Source: an uncultured Scytonema sp.
GTDB taxonomy: Bacteria; Cyanobacteriota; Cyanobacteriia; Cyanobacteriales; Nostocaceae
Length of the DNA: 64,000 bases
Assembly: GCA_937873135.1 (NCBI GenBank)
Contig: CALMVQ010000368.1
Location: forward strand, 1 to 64,000
Reading direction: 5' to 3'
Position 1 is the stretch's first letter. Every line of letters begins with the position of its first letter. Made by a program: the position numbers and the translations under genes. The notes beneath the pieces were generated by a model. The model saw only the letters and a list, made by a program, of their open reading frames with translations, was not told the DNA's origin and ran no database searches. This document shows, one piece after another, positions 54,688 through 64,000 of the stretch.

Positions 54688-57600
54688 TTATCGAGATTGT
54701 GCTCTTGACTGCCTAGAAGCAATGCGGCTTTGCGCTCGTTGATTACTTTCCTCAAACGAAGATGTTTCAGTTTGTTCTTTTGTTAAATATTTCGCCAGGG
54801 AGTTTATAGTTGGATATTCAAACAAATTAACTATTGCTATATTTGTATTTAAAACTTCTCGCAATTTGGCATGAATTTGAACAAGAAGTAATGAATGACC
54901 ACCAAGATCGAAGAAATTATCATGAATGCCCACCTTTTCAACATGAAGCATCTGCTGCCAGATATTAGCGATGGTTTGCTCCACTTCAGTTCGAGGTGGT
55001 TCATAAGTTACTTCTATTTCTGGACGATGATCGTCTGGTTCTGGTAGCGCGTTGCGGTTGACTTTTCCATTCTGCGTAAGTGGTAGAGCCTTCAACATCA
55101 CGAAAGTTGAGGGTACCATATATTCTGGCAGCTTCTGTCTTAAGAATCTATACAGTTCACTAACACTAAGTGTTTGTTTGTGCTTAGGAACAATATAACC
55201 TACTAAGCACTGGTTACTCAACTGTTTTTCCCCAGCTTTAACTACAGCCTGTTGTACTTCCGGGTGTTGACATAATATGCTCTCAATTTCTCCTATCTCA
55301 ATACGGAAACCCCTGACTTTGACTTGATGATCTACGCGTCCAAGAAACTCAATATTGCCGTCGCTTAAGTAGCGTGCCCGATCACCAGTTTTATATAACC
55401 GCAATCCTGACACAGATGCAATGAGTTCTTTGTTTGCAAAGGGGTTGGGAATGAACCGTTCGGCTGTTAGCTCAGACCGTTTGAGATACCCGCGAGCTAA
55501 AGAAGCACCGCCGATGTATAATTCACCTGTCACGCCAATGGGCACGAGTTGCAATTGCTCATCAAGCAAATAAATTTGCGTATTAGCAAGTGGACGACCA
55601 AGTGGAACTGTCTGTGAACTATAGTTAGCTTGTTGATCTCTAACCGCGAAAGTTGTCACCCCTACGGTCGCTTCTGTGGGACCGTAGTGATTGAAGATGA
55701 GGCAGTTTGGCGCAGAGGCGTGAATTTGCTCAATCAATTCCCAACTTGCTGCTTCACCACCAAGAATCAGTTGCTGGCGCGGCAAAATGGACTCGGATTG
55801 TGCAGATGCGAGCAGAGTGGCAAGGTGGGAGGGTACAATTTTGAGACAGTCAATGGGATGTTTGTGGCAGTATTTTGCTAGGGCTGTTGAGTCCGTAACA
55901 CACTCGGCAGACAACACATGCAAACACCCTCCAGTACAAATAGAAGAAAATATAACAGTGTTACCTAAATCTGCTGCTAAGGTGGAAACAGTGGCGAAGT
56001 TGGTTGTTGTTGATAAATTCAACCTATCTATGATTCCGTTGAGGTAATTCAGCAGTTGTCGATGTTCAATTGCTACCCCCTTTGGTCTACCAGTTGAGCC
56101 AGAAGTGAACAATACATAGACCAAATTGTCTATTGTAACTTTACTACTGGGATTTTCATCACTGTGCTGAGCAATAATATTCCAATCTGTATCTAAGCAG
56201 ACTATCTGCGATACATCTGTTGGCAGAGCATCCACTAATTGCTGTTGTGTTAACAGCAGTGGAACTTGGGCATCCTGTAATCGGAAGGCAAGATTCTCCT
56301 TTGGTAATGCTGGATCTAGCGATAAGTATGCTCCACCAGCTTTGAGGATGCCCAAAAGTCCAATGATCATTAAGAGCGATCGCTCTACGCAAAGCCCCAC
56401 TAAAACTTCTGGCCTTACTCCCAGCGTTTGCAAGTAGTGAGCTATTTTGTTGGCTTTTTGGTTAAGCTCTGCATAGGTAAGTTGCTGATCTTCAAATAAA
56501 ACGGCAATATTATTAGGTGTTTTTTGTGCTTGTTCTTCAAATAGTTGGTGAATACATTTGTCTTTTGGGTAATCAATCTGCGTGTTGTTGAACTCAACAA
56601 GTAATTGTTGGCGATCGCGCTTGCTGAGAATCTCTAATTGATAGATTTTATCTTCTGGATTTGCAATTGCACTGGTTAATAAAGTTTTAAATTGTCCAGC
56701 TATGCGCTCAATAGCATCAGCAGAAAAGTAGTTGACATCATAGTAAAATTCTGCTGCAAGCGAATTATTGCGTTGAGTACAAGTGAGTTTTACTTTAAAT
56801 TGTTCAATACAACTATAATATTTGTCAAGATAAAATGAAATATCGGCGGAGGTGAGTTGTGCTGGTAGTTGCTCAAACTCAAAACCAATAGGAAAAGCTA
56901 GTGTATTATTATTTTCTATTGGTTCTGGAACAAAATAATCCTGCCATTCTGAACCAGCCTCTATAGTTTTTTCAGCCAGTTCTAAAAGTTCTTTGAAGCG
57001 TAAGTCTGGTGTCAAATAGCTTTTAATTGGCAAGCAGGTAGCAACAAGTCCTAGTAAATTTTGTAGTTCTTCATAATCTCTACGATCACAAGACATACCA
57101 ATGACAATATCTGACTGTCCTGTAAGTCGCCAAATCAGCGTTTGCCAGCAAGCTAATAAGACGACAGCAATGGAAGTATTATATTTTTGGGATAAAGTTT
57201 CAATTTTGGCTGTCACATCAGGAGCAATTGCCAATCGGAACCAGTCTGGCTGGAATTCTGATTGTTTTGCCGATTGGCTTTCAAAAGGTAGTTTTAATCT
57301 AGCTTGGGAAGGAAGCTTTTGCTCTTGCCAGTATTTATTAGCCGCCTCTGCATCTTCGTCTTCAAGTAATTGATTCTGCCATTCTGAAAATTGCATGTAT
57401 TGCACGACTTCTTGTGATGCTGCTTCACCTTGCAAGCAAGCAGAGTATGAATAGGTGATTTCAGCTACTAGATTTTTGAGTGTCCAAGTATCAGCACACA
57501 GGGAAGGTAGGTTAATCAGTAAAATATACTTGTTTACTGACAGCATCAGTAGAGATGCATGCAACAGTGGATCTTGCTCAAAGTCAAAATGTTGGCGTCT

Positions 57601-57924
57601 CTGTTTTTGGAAAATAGCTTCAATTTTAGCTTCTTGTTTTTTTGGTTCACAATCACTCAGATTGATTTCGTGCCACAACACAACACTATTATCTGCTATA
57701 ACCATGACTGGAATTTTGATACCTGACAAGCGACGAAAGCTTGTCCGGAGTATTCCATGACGATTGATGACTTGTTGTAAAGCGGTTTTTAAAATATTTG
57801 GTTGAAGATTGCCTCGTATCAGAATAGCACCTTGAGTTAAGTAAGCAGAACTATCTTGCTGCAAGAACCAAAGACGTTTCTGATGGGGAGACAGCCTAAA
57901 ACCTTTAATACTGTGAGTTGTCAT
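54688..57924 (-). CDS. NRPS module C*-A(Asp)-T, copy 1
   Basis: The 1078-residue protein has the same layout as the module at 29436. The condensation-type domain (about 8-430) carries LPSLCADTWTLKNLV near 138 in place of HHxxxDG, so it lacks the catalytic histidines. A domain: YVLFTSGSTGRPKG (near 601), YKTGDRARY, NGKVNR. Pocket residues D-L-T-K-I-G-H-V-G(-K) from LAADLGNTVIF, KIVPSHL, LILGGEA and NHYGPTEATVG indicate aspartate. T domain: DLGGHSLLLV (near 1001). A basic Arg/Gln tail follows. It is preceded by the JmjC gene and, before that, the C-TauD protein. Asp activation next to two oxygenases suggests beta-hydroxy-Asp. Confidence 0.92.
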   Translation of the reverse strand: MTTHSIKGFRLSPHQKRLWFLQQDSSAYLTQGAILIRGNLQPNILKTALQQVINRHGILRTSFRRLSGIKIPVMVIADNSVVLWHEINLSDCEPKKQEAKIEAIFQKQRRQHFDFEQDPLLHASLLMLSVNKYILLINLPSLCADTWTLKNLVAEITYSYSACLQGEAASQEVVQYMQFSEWQNQLLEDEDAEAANKYWQEQKLPSQARLKLPFESQSAKQSEFQPDWFRLAIAPDVTAKIETLSQKYNTSIAVVLLACWQTLIWRLTGQSDIVIGMSCDRRDYEELQNLLGLVATCLPIKSYLTPDLRFKELLELAEKTIEAGSEWQDYFVPEPIENNNTLAFPIGFEFEQLPAQLTSADISFYLDKYYSCIEQFKVKLTCTQRNNSLAAEFYYDVNYFSADAIERIAGQFKTLLTSAIANPEDKIYQLEILSKRDRQQLLVEFNNTQIDYPKDKCIHQLFEEQAQKTPNNIAVLFEDQQLTYAELNQKANKIAHYLQTLGVRPEVLVGLCVERSLLMIIGLLGILKAGGAYLSLDPALPKENLAFRLQDAQVPLLLTQQQLVDALPTDVSQIVCLDTDWNIIAQHSDENPSSKVTIDNLVYVLFTSGSTGRPKGVAIEHRQLLNYLNGIIDRLNLSTTTNFATVSTLAADLGNTVIFSSICTGGCLHVLSAECVTDSTALAKYCHKHPIDCLKIVPSHLATLLASAQSESILPRQQLILGGEAASWELIEQIHASAPNCLIFNHYGPTEATVGVTTFAVRDQQANYSSQTVPLGRPLANTQIYLLDEQLQLVPIGVTGELYIGGASLARGYLKRSELTAERFIPNPFANKELIASVSGLRLYKTGDRARYLSDGNIEFLGRVDHQVKVRGFRIEIGEIESILCQHPEVQQAVVKAGEKQLSNQCLVGYIVPKHKQTLSVSELYRFLRQKLPEYMVPSTFVMLKALPLTQNGKVNRNALPEPDDHRPEIEVTYEPPRTEVEQTIANIWQQMLHVEKVGIHDNFFDLGGHSLLLVQIHAKLREVLNTNIAIVNLFEYPTINSLAKYLTKEQTETSSFEESNQRAQSRIASRQSRAQSR

Positions 57925-58089
57925 TTACTTCTTCCTTCCCTTCCACGAAGTACAAGCTCCTTTTAAAGTTTGAACTGCCGATTTGGCTACCTGATTACCG
58001 AAGGCAATAGTCATCTTTCAAATTCTGAAAAATGCATTAAGTCGAGCTTAGTCAAATATCTAAGAGAAGTAGAGCTACATTACCAATCG

Positions 58090-59052
58090 TTAGATAAAAC
58101 CAATAGCAAATAGAGCCTTGCCCAGCCACGGAAAATCTATAATCAATGGTATAAGATGATATTTTAGATTCTCCTCAATACAACTTTGGAAAACTACTTC
58201 TGAGTTCCATTTATCTGCCCAGTGGTGTTGCAAAGTGATACTGTCTTCAGTGTTCTTTACATGATGCCACCAGTCTGGCGGGATATTGATGATTTCTCCT
58301 TGGTTTAGTGTACATTCTGTTGGTTTGGCATTCGCGTACAGTGGGAACTTTTCTAGATCCGGGTTGAAGGCATCAACTTCTCCATCGTACAAAAAATCTT
58401 GTTGATCCGGTGAGAACAAGACAACTCGCTTTTTCCCAGAAATCACTGCTATCCAAGCATTCAAATGACCGGAATCACAGTGAAGACCTATCGATGTATC
58501 TTTATGACCTATAAGAATATGACCTCCATCATAATCGTATTTTGTGCGAATCTCTTGTGGTATCCTCCCAAAGACATCCTGGAAGTACATTGGAACTTTG
58601 TAGTCTTCTTGAAGCTCAAGATGATGCCGAATCACCAGGCGTTCCAAGCAGAGCAATTTATCACGTTCTTTGAGAGTCATGTAATCTAAGTAATCAGCAA
58701 TAGTCGTAACAGATATAGTTTGAGTCGCACAGTCGAGCACTTGACCCACGGCTGATCCGTACTCTGACCTAAAGAAATCCACAGTCCATTTTGTTGAAGC
58801 TTTCCAGTCTTTGATGGCGTCAGTGATAATTACAGGCTTTCCAATAGATGCGTATTCACTAACAAACTCATCATATGAGAGGTTACTGCGACGATCAACA
58901 GAAGAAATTGGCGTCCATACCAACTTACTTTTTTTCTTCCGCCACATCTTTTTAAGCAGGTAAATGACTAAACTTGTGACAACACTCAACGTAATCGTGG
59001 CAAAAATAAATCCAATAATGTTGAGGAAGGTAAAAGGTGATTGTATAGTCAT
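58090..59052 (-). CDS. Membrane-anchored JmjC/cupin-type dioxygenase, copy 1
   Basis: The 320-residue protein has one N-terminal membrane segment (IIGFIFATITLSVVTSLVIYLL, about 11-33) and a basic stop-transfer stretch (KKMWRKKKSK). The JmjC/cupin-8 domain has GKPVIITDAIKDWK, GLHCDSGHLNAWIAVISGKK (HxD pair near 188) and INIPPDWWHHVKN (distal His near 260), so the iron site is complete. It is paralogous to 28311-29297. A membrane-bound hydroxylase in an NRPS cluster is unusual and would place late hydroxylation at the membrane. It sits between the C-T-C-TauD and Asp-module genes. Confidence 0.8.
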   Translation of the reverse strand: MTIQSPFTFLNIIGFIFATITLSVVTSLVIYLLKKMWRKKKSKLVWTPISSVDRRSNLSYDEFVSEYASIGKPVIITDAIKDWKASTKWTVDFFRSEYGSAVGQVLDCATQTISVTTIADYLDYMTLKERDKLLCLERLVIRHHLELQEDYKVPMYFQDVFGRIPQEIRTKYDYDGGHILIGHKDTSIGLHCDSGHLNAWIAVISGKKRVVLFSPDQQDFLYDGEVDAFNPDLEKFPLYANAKPTECTLNQGEIINIPPDWWHHVKNTEDSITLQHHWADKWNSEVVFQSCIEENLKYHLIPLIIDFPWLGKALFAIGFI

Positions 59053-59123
59053 ATCAAGTCTAATTAATTGTTTTTCTGTGCTTTACTTTAAGCAATAATC
59101 TCCCGCTTCGCTAACGTAATTCT

Positions 59124-62100
59124 TTATTGATCATTACGAATCATTTCACCCATTGCCACCACAATTTTGCGGTAACCTAAATAAGAATTCCGTCCGTGGG
59201 CAGTCAACATGTTATCTAGCATCAAAATATCTCCCTGCTGCCAAGGAAAGCTGATCCGTGACTGCTGATAAACTTCATTAATTTCTGTAATAACTTCGTC
59301 TTCTATTGGAGTACCATCTCCGTAATAAACATTACGTGGTAGCTTTTTCTCTCCAAAGGTATACAACAGAGAGTCTCGAACTTCTGCGTCCAAATACGCT
59401 ATATGATGCAACTGTATTTGATTGAAAAATACAGGTTCGCTCGTTTTTGGATGTACTGCTAAGGCTGGACGAAGTTGACGAGTAGTTAGACCATTATTAT
59501 CATACCATTCAAAATCAATTTGAGATTTCCTGCAATAATTTTCTACTTCAGATTTGTCATCAGTCCGAAAGAAATCTTGCCAGCTGACATCTAGACCATT
59601 CGTATAATTACGAACGTACATGAATTGATTTTCAGCTAATCGTTCTCGTAGTTTTGGATTGAGGAGTTGATAAGCTTTTCGACAGTCTATAATTGGCGTT
59701 TCTCCACCAAGCTTAGCTGGTTGCACGCAGAAAAACAAAATCTTTAGGGGCCATTGATATAAGTGCGAGCTTTCATTGTGGAAAAGAATTGCTTTATCAG
59801 GTGGGTAAGGAGTAGAACCATAAACTTTACCGCTTTCTCCAGCACGAGGTAAGTCGCCATACTCACCGAATAAGTCTGGACACATTGCCTGGGCAACACT
59901 TTCAAATTCGGAAACAGAATCTACATTAAATCCTCGAAATAGAATTGCTCCATATTTCAACAATTCTGTTTCTATAAATTTTTGGTTAGTTTTAGCCCAA
60001 ACCACAAAATCAATCTCGTCAGCATCTGGCTGAATTACAAGAGGAAATGTTTGCCCTAGTTGGAGATAAGTAGTCTTGATTAATCTTTCTTGTGATAAAC
60101 TTACTGCTTTGGGAGCAACGCTAATAAACTTTTCTCGCTTGAACGCTTTGCGCTCTCTTTTTTGTAAAGCTTGTTGTTCTCTTTCGGTGTCAGTAAACAT
60201 TTCTAAATTGCCGATTCGCGCATCAGGTTGGGACACTATGCTGTTGAGCAGCTTCTGGAAGTTGTCTGTCATACGAGTGATGGTGGTGGCATCAAAAAGA
60301 TCAGAGTTGTACTGCCACTTGCCTAAGATACCCTGTTCTGTTTCTGTCAGAAATAGGGCTACATCAAACCTTGCTATTTTGTTTTCAAATTCTAACATGC
60401 TTAATGTCAGCCCAGGCAATTCTAAGGGTGGCATGGGGGCATTCTGGAGTACAAATAATACCTGAAATAGTGGTGCCGTGTTGCTTAAATTCCGCTCAGG
60501 TTGTAAAGCCTTAACTAATTGATCAAAGGGCAAATCTTGATGAGCATAAGCTCCTAATGCACAAGAGCGTACTCGTTTAAGCAACTCCTGGAAACTGGGG
60601 TTACCAGAAAGGTCAGTGCGTAAAACCAGCAAGTTAACAAAAAAACCAATTAATGATTCAGTCTCAGCCCGATTACGGTTAGCAACATCGGTGCCAACAA
60701 CAATGTCATCCTGATTTGTGTAACGTTGTAGTAACACCTGAAAACCAGCCAGCAGAGTCATGAATAAGGTGACACCTTCTTGGCGCGAGAGTGTTTGCAG
60801 TCCTTTGGACTCTTTGGAGGGAATGACGAAGGATTGAGTAGCACAAGGGCTGGCTTTAACTTCTGCGCGTGGACAAGCTGTAGGTAATTGCAGTACAGGA
60901 AGGTTGTTTCCTAATTGTTTTTCCCAGTAAGTCAGTTGAGCTTCCAGTACTTCACCTTGCATCCAGTGTCGTTGCCACACAGCAAAATCTGCATACTGGA
61001 TGGGCAGTTCTGGGAGTGGGGAGGCTTTTTCAGCACAGAAGGCTTCGTAGAGTGCGGCTAATTCTTGAACGAACACACCCATTGACCAGCCATCTGAGAT
61101 AATATGATGAATTGTGAACAACACTATATGCTCTTGCTCGTGTAGACGTAGGAGAGTACATCTTAGTAACGGACCTTGGATAAGGTCAAAACAGCGTTGT
61201 GATTCTTCTGTAATAAGTTGTTGAACAAGAGCTTCTTGCTGTGCTTTGAGTAACTCCCGCAAGTCTACTACTGGTAGTTTTACAGTTAGGCTTGGGGCGA
61301 TCGCCTGAAATGGTTGCCCATTTACCATATAGAAGGTAGTACGCAACGCTTCGTGACGACGGATTATTTCTCCCAAGCTTTCCTCCAGCGCAGCTAAATT
61401 TAGGAAACCAACGAGGCGTAAGCCAGATAGATCATTGTAGGTTAAGCTGCCAGGGTATAGTCGCTCCAGCAACCACAATCTAGCTTGAGCAAAAGACAGT
61501 GGTAAATTGCCATCTCGGGAAACACGTACAATAGGGGGGGATTCTAACCTCTGTTCCAGTTTCATCACCGTCTCAATTTGCTTGGCTAAGCCAGCTATAG
61601 TAGGTGATTCAAATAAGTGACGCAGAGGTAGTTCAAGTTGGAAAGCATCACGCACACGGGACATAACTTGGGTGGCAAGTAAGGAATGTCCACCTAACTC
61701 AAAGAAGTTGTTGTCAACTCCTACTTGATCAACACCAAGAATTTGCTTCCAGATGCCCGTTAGGACTTCCTCAACGGGATTACGGGGTGCCACAAAGGCA
61801 TGATCACAATTGAGTGGATCGTGTTTTGGAAGCAACCGAATTTTCGGGATTTGACTGACTGGAATTTTATCTAAAAGTGTTGCAAGCTGTTGGTTTGGAT
61901 CGGCAACTATGCTTTTCAGTAAAGTGAGGAAATGTTCTTGAATCCAGGTGATGTCAGCGCTATCGAAGCGGCGTTTATCGTATATAATATCAATTCTGAG
62001 TTCTGAAGCTGGAACTACGAGCAACGTCAGGGCATATTTAGTTTGTGCCCCTTTAAAACGAGTCTGACTGATATTGATACTTAGATCTGATGATTGCTGT

Positions 62101-63197
62101 CTTGATATATCCGGAAAGTTCTCGAAAACGAGAAGGCTTTCATAAAAAGGCAACGCTGCTGCTAATTCACTCCATTGATGGATTTGACCAGTAGGGCTAT
62201 ATTCATACTGCTGTAGTTCTACATTATAGCTCTGGATGTCTTTGAGCCAAAACCAGAAAGATGCTCTTGGGGAAACCTTTACCCGTATAGGTAAGCTATT
62301 GATGAACAGTCCAGTCATCGATTCGACCCCCTCTAGGTCTGACTGACGACCAGAGACGGTGATACCAAAAACGACATCAACTTCATTGCTATAACGACTC
62401 AAAAGTAATGCCCAAACACCCTGAATAAGCGTATTTAGGGTGAGGCGATATTGCCTTGCCAAAGATTGCAAAGTAGCTGTAGCAGGTGCTGGCAGGTAAA
62501 CTTTCTGTTCCCCGTAAAGCTGTTCTGGGTGAGAGACATTTCCCGACTCTACTGTCTTTCCCAGTGGGGTTGGTTTGGTAAAACCCCGTAGAGTTTTGCG
62601 CCAGAATGCTTCTGCTTTAGACAAATCTTGTTTTTTCAGCCAAGCGATGTAGTCTCTGTAGGGATGGGGTTTTTCTAAATGTAGGTTTTGACCTCGACAG
62701 AACGCTTCGTAAAAAGCAAAGAATTCTTGAAAGATCGAAGAGACAGACCATCCATCCATCAAAATATGGTGATGACTGCAAATAAATTGATAATTTTCTT
62801 CACCCAAATGGATAAGAGCTAGGCGAATCAGCGGTGCTTTGGAAAGGTTTATACCGAGATGACGCTCTGCCTGAAGAAAAGCCTCTAGTTGCTCTTGCTG
62901 CTCAGTTGATGAAAGCTGACGCCAGTCTATTTGCTCTAACGGTACTTTCACCTGCCGAAGTACCACCTGAAGTGGCTCGTCCTGTTCTTTCCAAATGAAG
63001 CATGTTCTCAAAACCGAGTGGCGGTCTATAACCTGCTGCCATGCTCGCTCAAAGGCAGAAATGTCTAAATTTCCCTGAAAAACACCAGTTAATTGCTCAA
63101 TATGGATGCCTGACTCTGGAGCATACAGCGTCTCGAAGAGCATGCCTTGCTGCGATGCTGAAAGAGGATAAATAGTTTCAATGTTTTTCTTGTTCAT
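59124..63197 (-). CDS. NRPS C-T-C-TauD protein lacking an A domain
   Basis: The protein has about 1357 residues. The first C domain (about 5-440; YPLSASQQGMLFETL and HHHILMDGWS near 145) looks like the D-accepting type that follows an E domain, and the upstream protein indeed ends in E. A T domain (ELGGHSLLATQV, Ser near 500) follows directly, with no A domain. A second C domain (about 560-1000; HHIISDGWS near 696) and a fused Fe/2OG oxygenase (about 1035-1357; FHNESSH near 1139, TAHGRNSYLGYRKIVVA near 1331) complete it. The T must be loaded in trans or skipped. The ATG at 63197 with GGAGG is preferred over an upstream TTG at 63212. The gap to the upstream stop is 11 bases. Confidence 0.93.
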   Translation of the reverse strand: MNKKNIETIYPLSASQQGMLFETLYAPESGIHIEQLTGVFQGNLDISAFERAWQQVIDRHSVLRTCFIWKEQDEPLQVVLRQVKVPLEQIDWRQLSSTEQQEQLEAFLQAERHLGINLSKAPLIRLALIHLGEENYQFICSHHHILMDGWSVSSIFQEFFAFYEAFCRGQNLHLEKPHPYRDYIAWLKKQDLSKAEAFWRKTLRGFTKPTPLGKTVESGNVSHPEQLYGEQKVYLPAPATATLQSLARQYRLTLNTLIQGVWALLLSRYSNEVDVVFGITVSGRQSDLEGVESMTGLFINSLPIRVKVSPRASFWFWLKDIQSYNVELQQYEYSPTGQIHQWSELAAALPFYESLLVFENFPDISRQQSSDLSINISQTRFKGAQTKYALTLLVVPASELRIDIIYDKRRFDSADITWIQEHFLTLLKSIVADPNQQLATLLDKIPVSQIPKIRLLPKHDPLNCDHAFVAPRNPVEEVLTGIWKQILGVDQVGVDNNFFELGGHSLLATQVMSRVRDAFQLELPLRHLFESPTIAGLAKQIETVMKLEQRLESPPIVRVSRDGNLPLSFAQARLWLLERLYPGSLTYNDLSGLRLVGFLNLAALEESLGEIIRRHEALRTTFYMVNGQPFQAIAPSLTVKLPVVDLRELLKAQQEALVQQLITEESQRCFDLIQGPLLRCTLLRLHEQEHIVLFTIHHIISDGWSMGVFVQELAALYEAFCAEKASPLPELPIQYADFAVWQRHWMQGEVLEAQLTYWEKQLGNNLPVLQLPTACPRAEVKASPCATQSFVIPSKESKGLQTLSRQEGVTLFMTLLAGFQVLLQRYTNQDDIVVGTDVANRNRAETESLIGFFVNLLVLRTDLSGNPSFQELLKRVRSCALGAYAHQDLPFDQLVKALQPERNLSNTAPLFQVLFVLQNAPMPPLELPGLTLSMLEFENKIARFDVALFLTETEQGILGKWQYNSDLFDATTITRMTDNFQKLLNSIVSQPDARIGNLEMFTDTEREQQALQKRERKAFKREKFISVAPKAVSLSQERLIKTTYLQLGQTFPLVIQPDADEIDFVVWAKTNQKFIETELLKYGAILFRGFNVDSVSEFESVAQAMCPDLFGEYGDLPRAGESGKVYGSTPYPPDKAILFHNESSHLYQWPLKILFFCVQPAKLGGETPIIDCRKAYQLLNPKLRERLAENQFMYVRNYTNGLDVSWQDFFRTDDKSEVENYCRKSQIDFEWYDNNGLTTRQLRPALAVHPKTSEPVFFNQIQLHHIAYLDAEVRDSLLYTFGEKKLPRNVYYGDGTPIEDEVITEINEVYQQSRISFPWQQGDILMLDNMLTAHGRNSYLGYRKIVVAMGEMIRNDQ

Positions 63198-63208
63198 TTT
63201 ATCCTCCG

Positions 63209-64000
63209 TCAAGAAAAGTCTATTTCTGCAAGAGCCTTGTCTAATTTTTCCTGGCTGAGTTCGACATCGGGGAAGTCAGAAGGCGTGAAGCCTCCTGCTT
63301 CTGGAGACTGACAGTGAGCAATGAGCGATCGCAGCGTCTCCAGAAAACTTTGAGCTAAACTTTCAATTGTTATACGTTGATACATGTTCTTGCTGTAAGC
63401 CAAATCCAGTTGTAGGCGACCACCCATAATAAACACGTTGCACTCAAACAGACGGGGCATATTTCCTTTGAGACTGCGGCTGAGACCGGGAATCGACTGG
63501 GACAGTTTAAACATAGAATCTTCAGGGATAATTCGATCCAACTGGCCTAAGTAGTTGAAAAGAATATCTGCTTGAGGAAGCGATTGCAGTTGGTTGACAA
63601 TTTCTGCGTCTTCGCTCATATAGCGCAGTACACCATAACCAAGGCCCTGATTAGGAATTTGGCGCAGTTGCTCTTTAATAGATTTCAAAGCTTCTTCCAG
63701 ATCTTTTGCCTCACCTAGATCTAAGACTGTAGGGAATATGGTAGTAAACCAGCCCACAGTGAGCGAGAGATCCACATCTTCAAAAATGTCTTCTCGCCCG
63801 TGCCCCTCTAAGTCAATTAGTAACTTTCGCTCTCCAGTCCATTGGTCAAAAGCCTGCATTACGGCGGTAAGCAACAGGTCATTGATTTGGGTACGATAGA
63901 CTTGCGGCGCTTGATGCAGCAAAGCTTGGGTTTCTTCCGCGCTGAGGGCAACTGAAACGATACGGCTGGAAGCCACAGTATTATCACCCTTAGGATTGTC
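63209..64000 (-). CDS. C-terminal end of an NRPS: epimerization domain (cut by window edge)
   Basis: The frame is open to the window edge, so this is the end of a longer protein; the GTG at 63976 is not a start. DNTVASSRIVSVALSAEETQ, LLIDLEGHGREDIFEDVDLS and RTVGWF-like LTVGWFTTIFP are typical of the second half of an epimerization domain, followed by IPNQGLGYGVLRY and DILFNYLGQLDR. It would turn the upstream L-residue into the D-form and hand it to the D-accepting C domain of the next gene. The upstream A domain, and hence the residue, lie outside the window. Confidence 0.9.
   Translation of the reverse strand, partial: DNPKGDNTVASSRIVSVALSAEETQALLHQAPQVYRTQINDLLLTAVMQAFDQWTGERKLLIDLEGHGREDIFEDVDLSLTVGWFTTIFPTVLDLGEAKDLEEALKSIKEQLRQIPNQGLGYGVLRYMSEDAEIVNQLQSLPQADILFNYLGQLDRIIPEDSMFKLSQSIPGLSRSLKGNMPRLFECNVFIMGGRLQLDLAYSKNMYQRITIESLAQSFLETLRSLIAHCQSPEAGGFTPSDFPDVELSQEKLDKALAEIDFS

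Noticed and set aside
60076-60465. 129-codon plus-strand ORF inside the C-T-C-TauD gene
   Set aside because: It runs antisense through a well-conserved condensation/oxygenase region, has no domain and no ribosome-binding site; it is a shadow frame.

Overview
The window comes from a cyanobacterium, most likely filamentous. Evidence: octamer GCGATCGC (HIP1) sites, a heptamer tandem repeat (CTCAGCA), many short palindromic repeats and MITE-like elements, a ferritin-like protein, and NRPS/PKS modules of cyanobacterial type. Two very different regions are joined.

Region 1 (about 1-8,620) is a small-gene, mobile-element-rich stretch. A ferritin-like protein (570-1004) precedes a wrecked zinc/manganese uptake locus: a lipoprotein fragment, an ABC ATPase pseudogene and a permease pseudogene, with two Zur-like boxes. 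The ATPase is broken by a 149-bp MITE and its 3' end is formed by a 263-bp hairpin element. The permease is split by a non-autonomous IS element that encodes IscB, the RNA-guided HNH/RuvC nuclease ancestral to Cas9, with its omega (HEARO) RNA upstream. Then come a small exported protein, an APC amino-acid permease, and a Phd/VapC pair whose toxin is frameshifted.

Region 2 (about 8,780-64,000, and beyond the right edge) is one large hybrid NRPS/PKS cluster, all on the minus strand, so biosynthetic order runs from high to low coordinates: partial E domain; C-T-C-TauD; JmjC protein; C*-A(Asp)-T; KS-AT-KR-ACP; KS-AT-KR-ACP; C-A(Thr)-T; KS-AT; ACP-aminotransferase-C-TauD; methyltransferase; C*-A(Asp)-T; JmjC protein; KS-AT-aminotransferase-ACP; KS-AT-KR-ACP-TE. 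Tailoring and accessory genes follow: CAS-like dioxygenase, methyltransferase, stand-alone GSA-type aminotransferase, GNAT acetyltransferase, an unusual ACP fusion, an exported protein, two small unknown proteins, an MbtH-like protein and a type II thioesterase.

The logic predicts a peptide-polyketide with two (probably beta-hydroxylated) aspartates, one threonine, two beta-amino ketide units and a C-terminal ketide whose KR looks dead. The Asp/TauD/JmjC set occurs twice, and a relic of a further C*-A module start shows that the cluster grew by cassette duplication and loss. Beta-hydroxy-Asp suggests metal binding (siderophore-like), but no receptor or exporter lies in the window, so the role is inference. 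Relics near the cluster's low-coordinate end (a thioesterase tail and two copies of a type ISP methylase-tail-like sequence) show that this edge was rearranged too.
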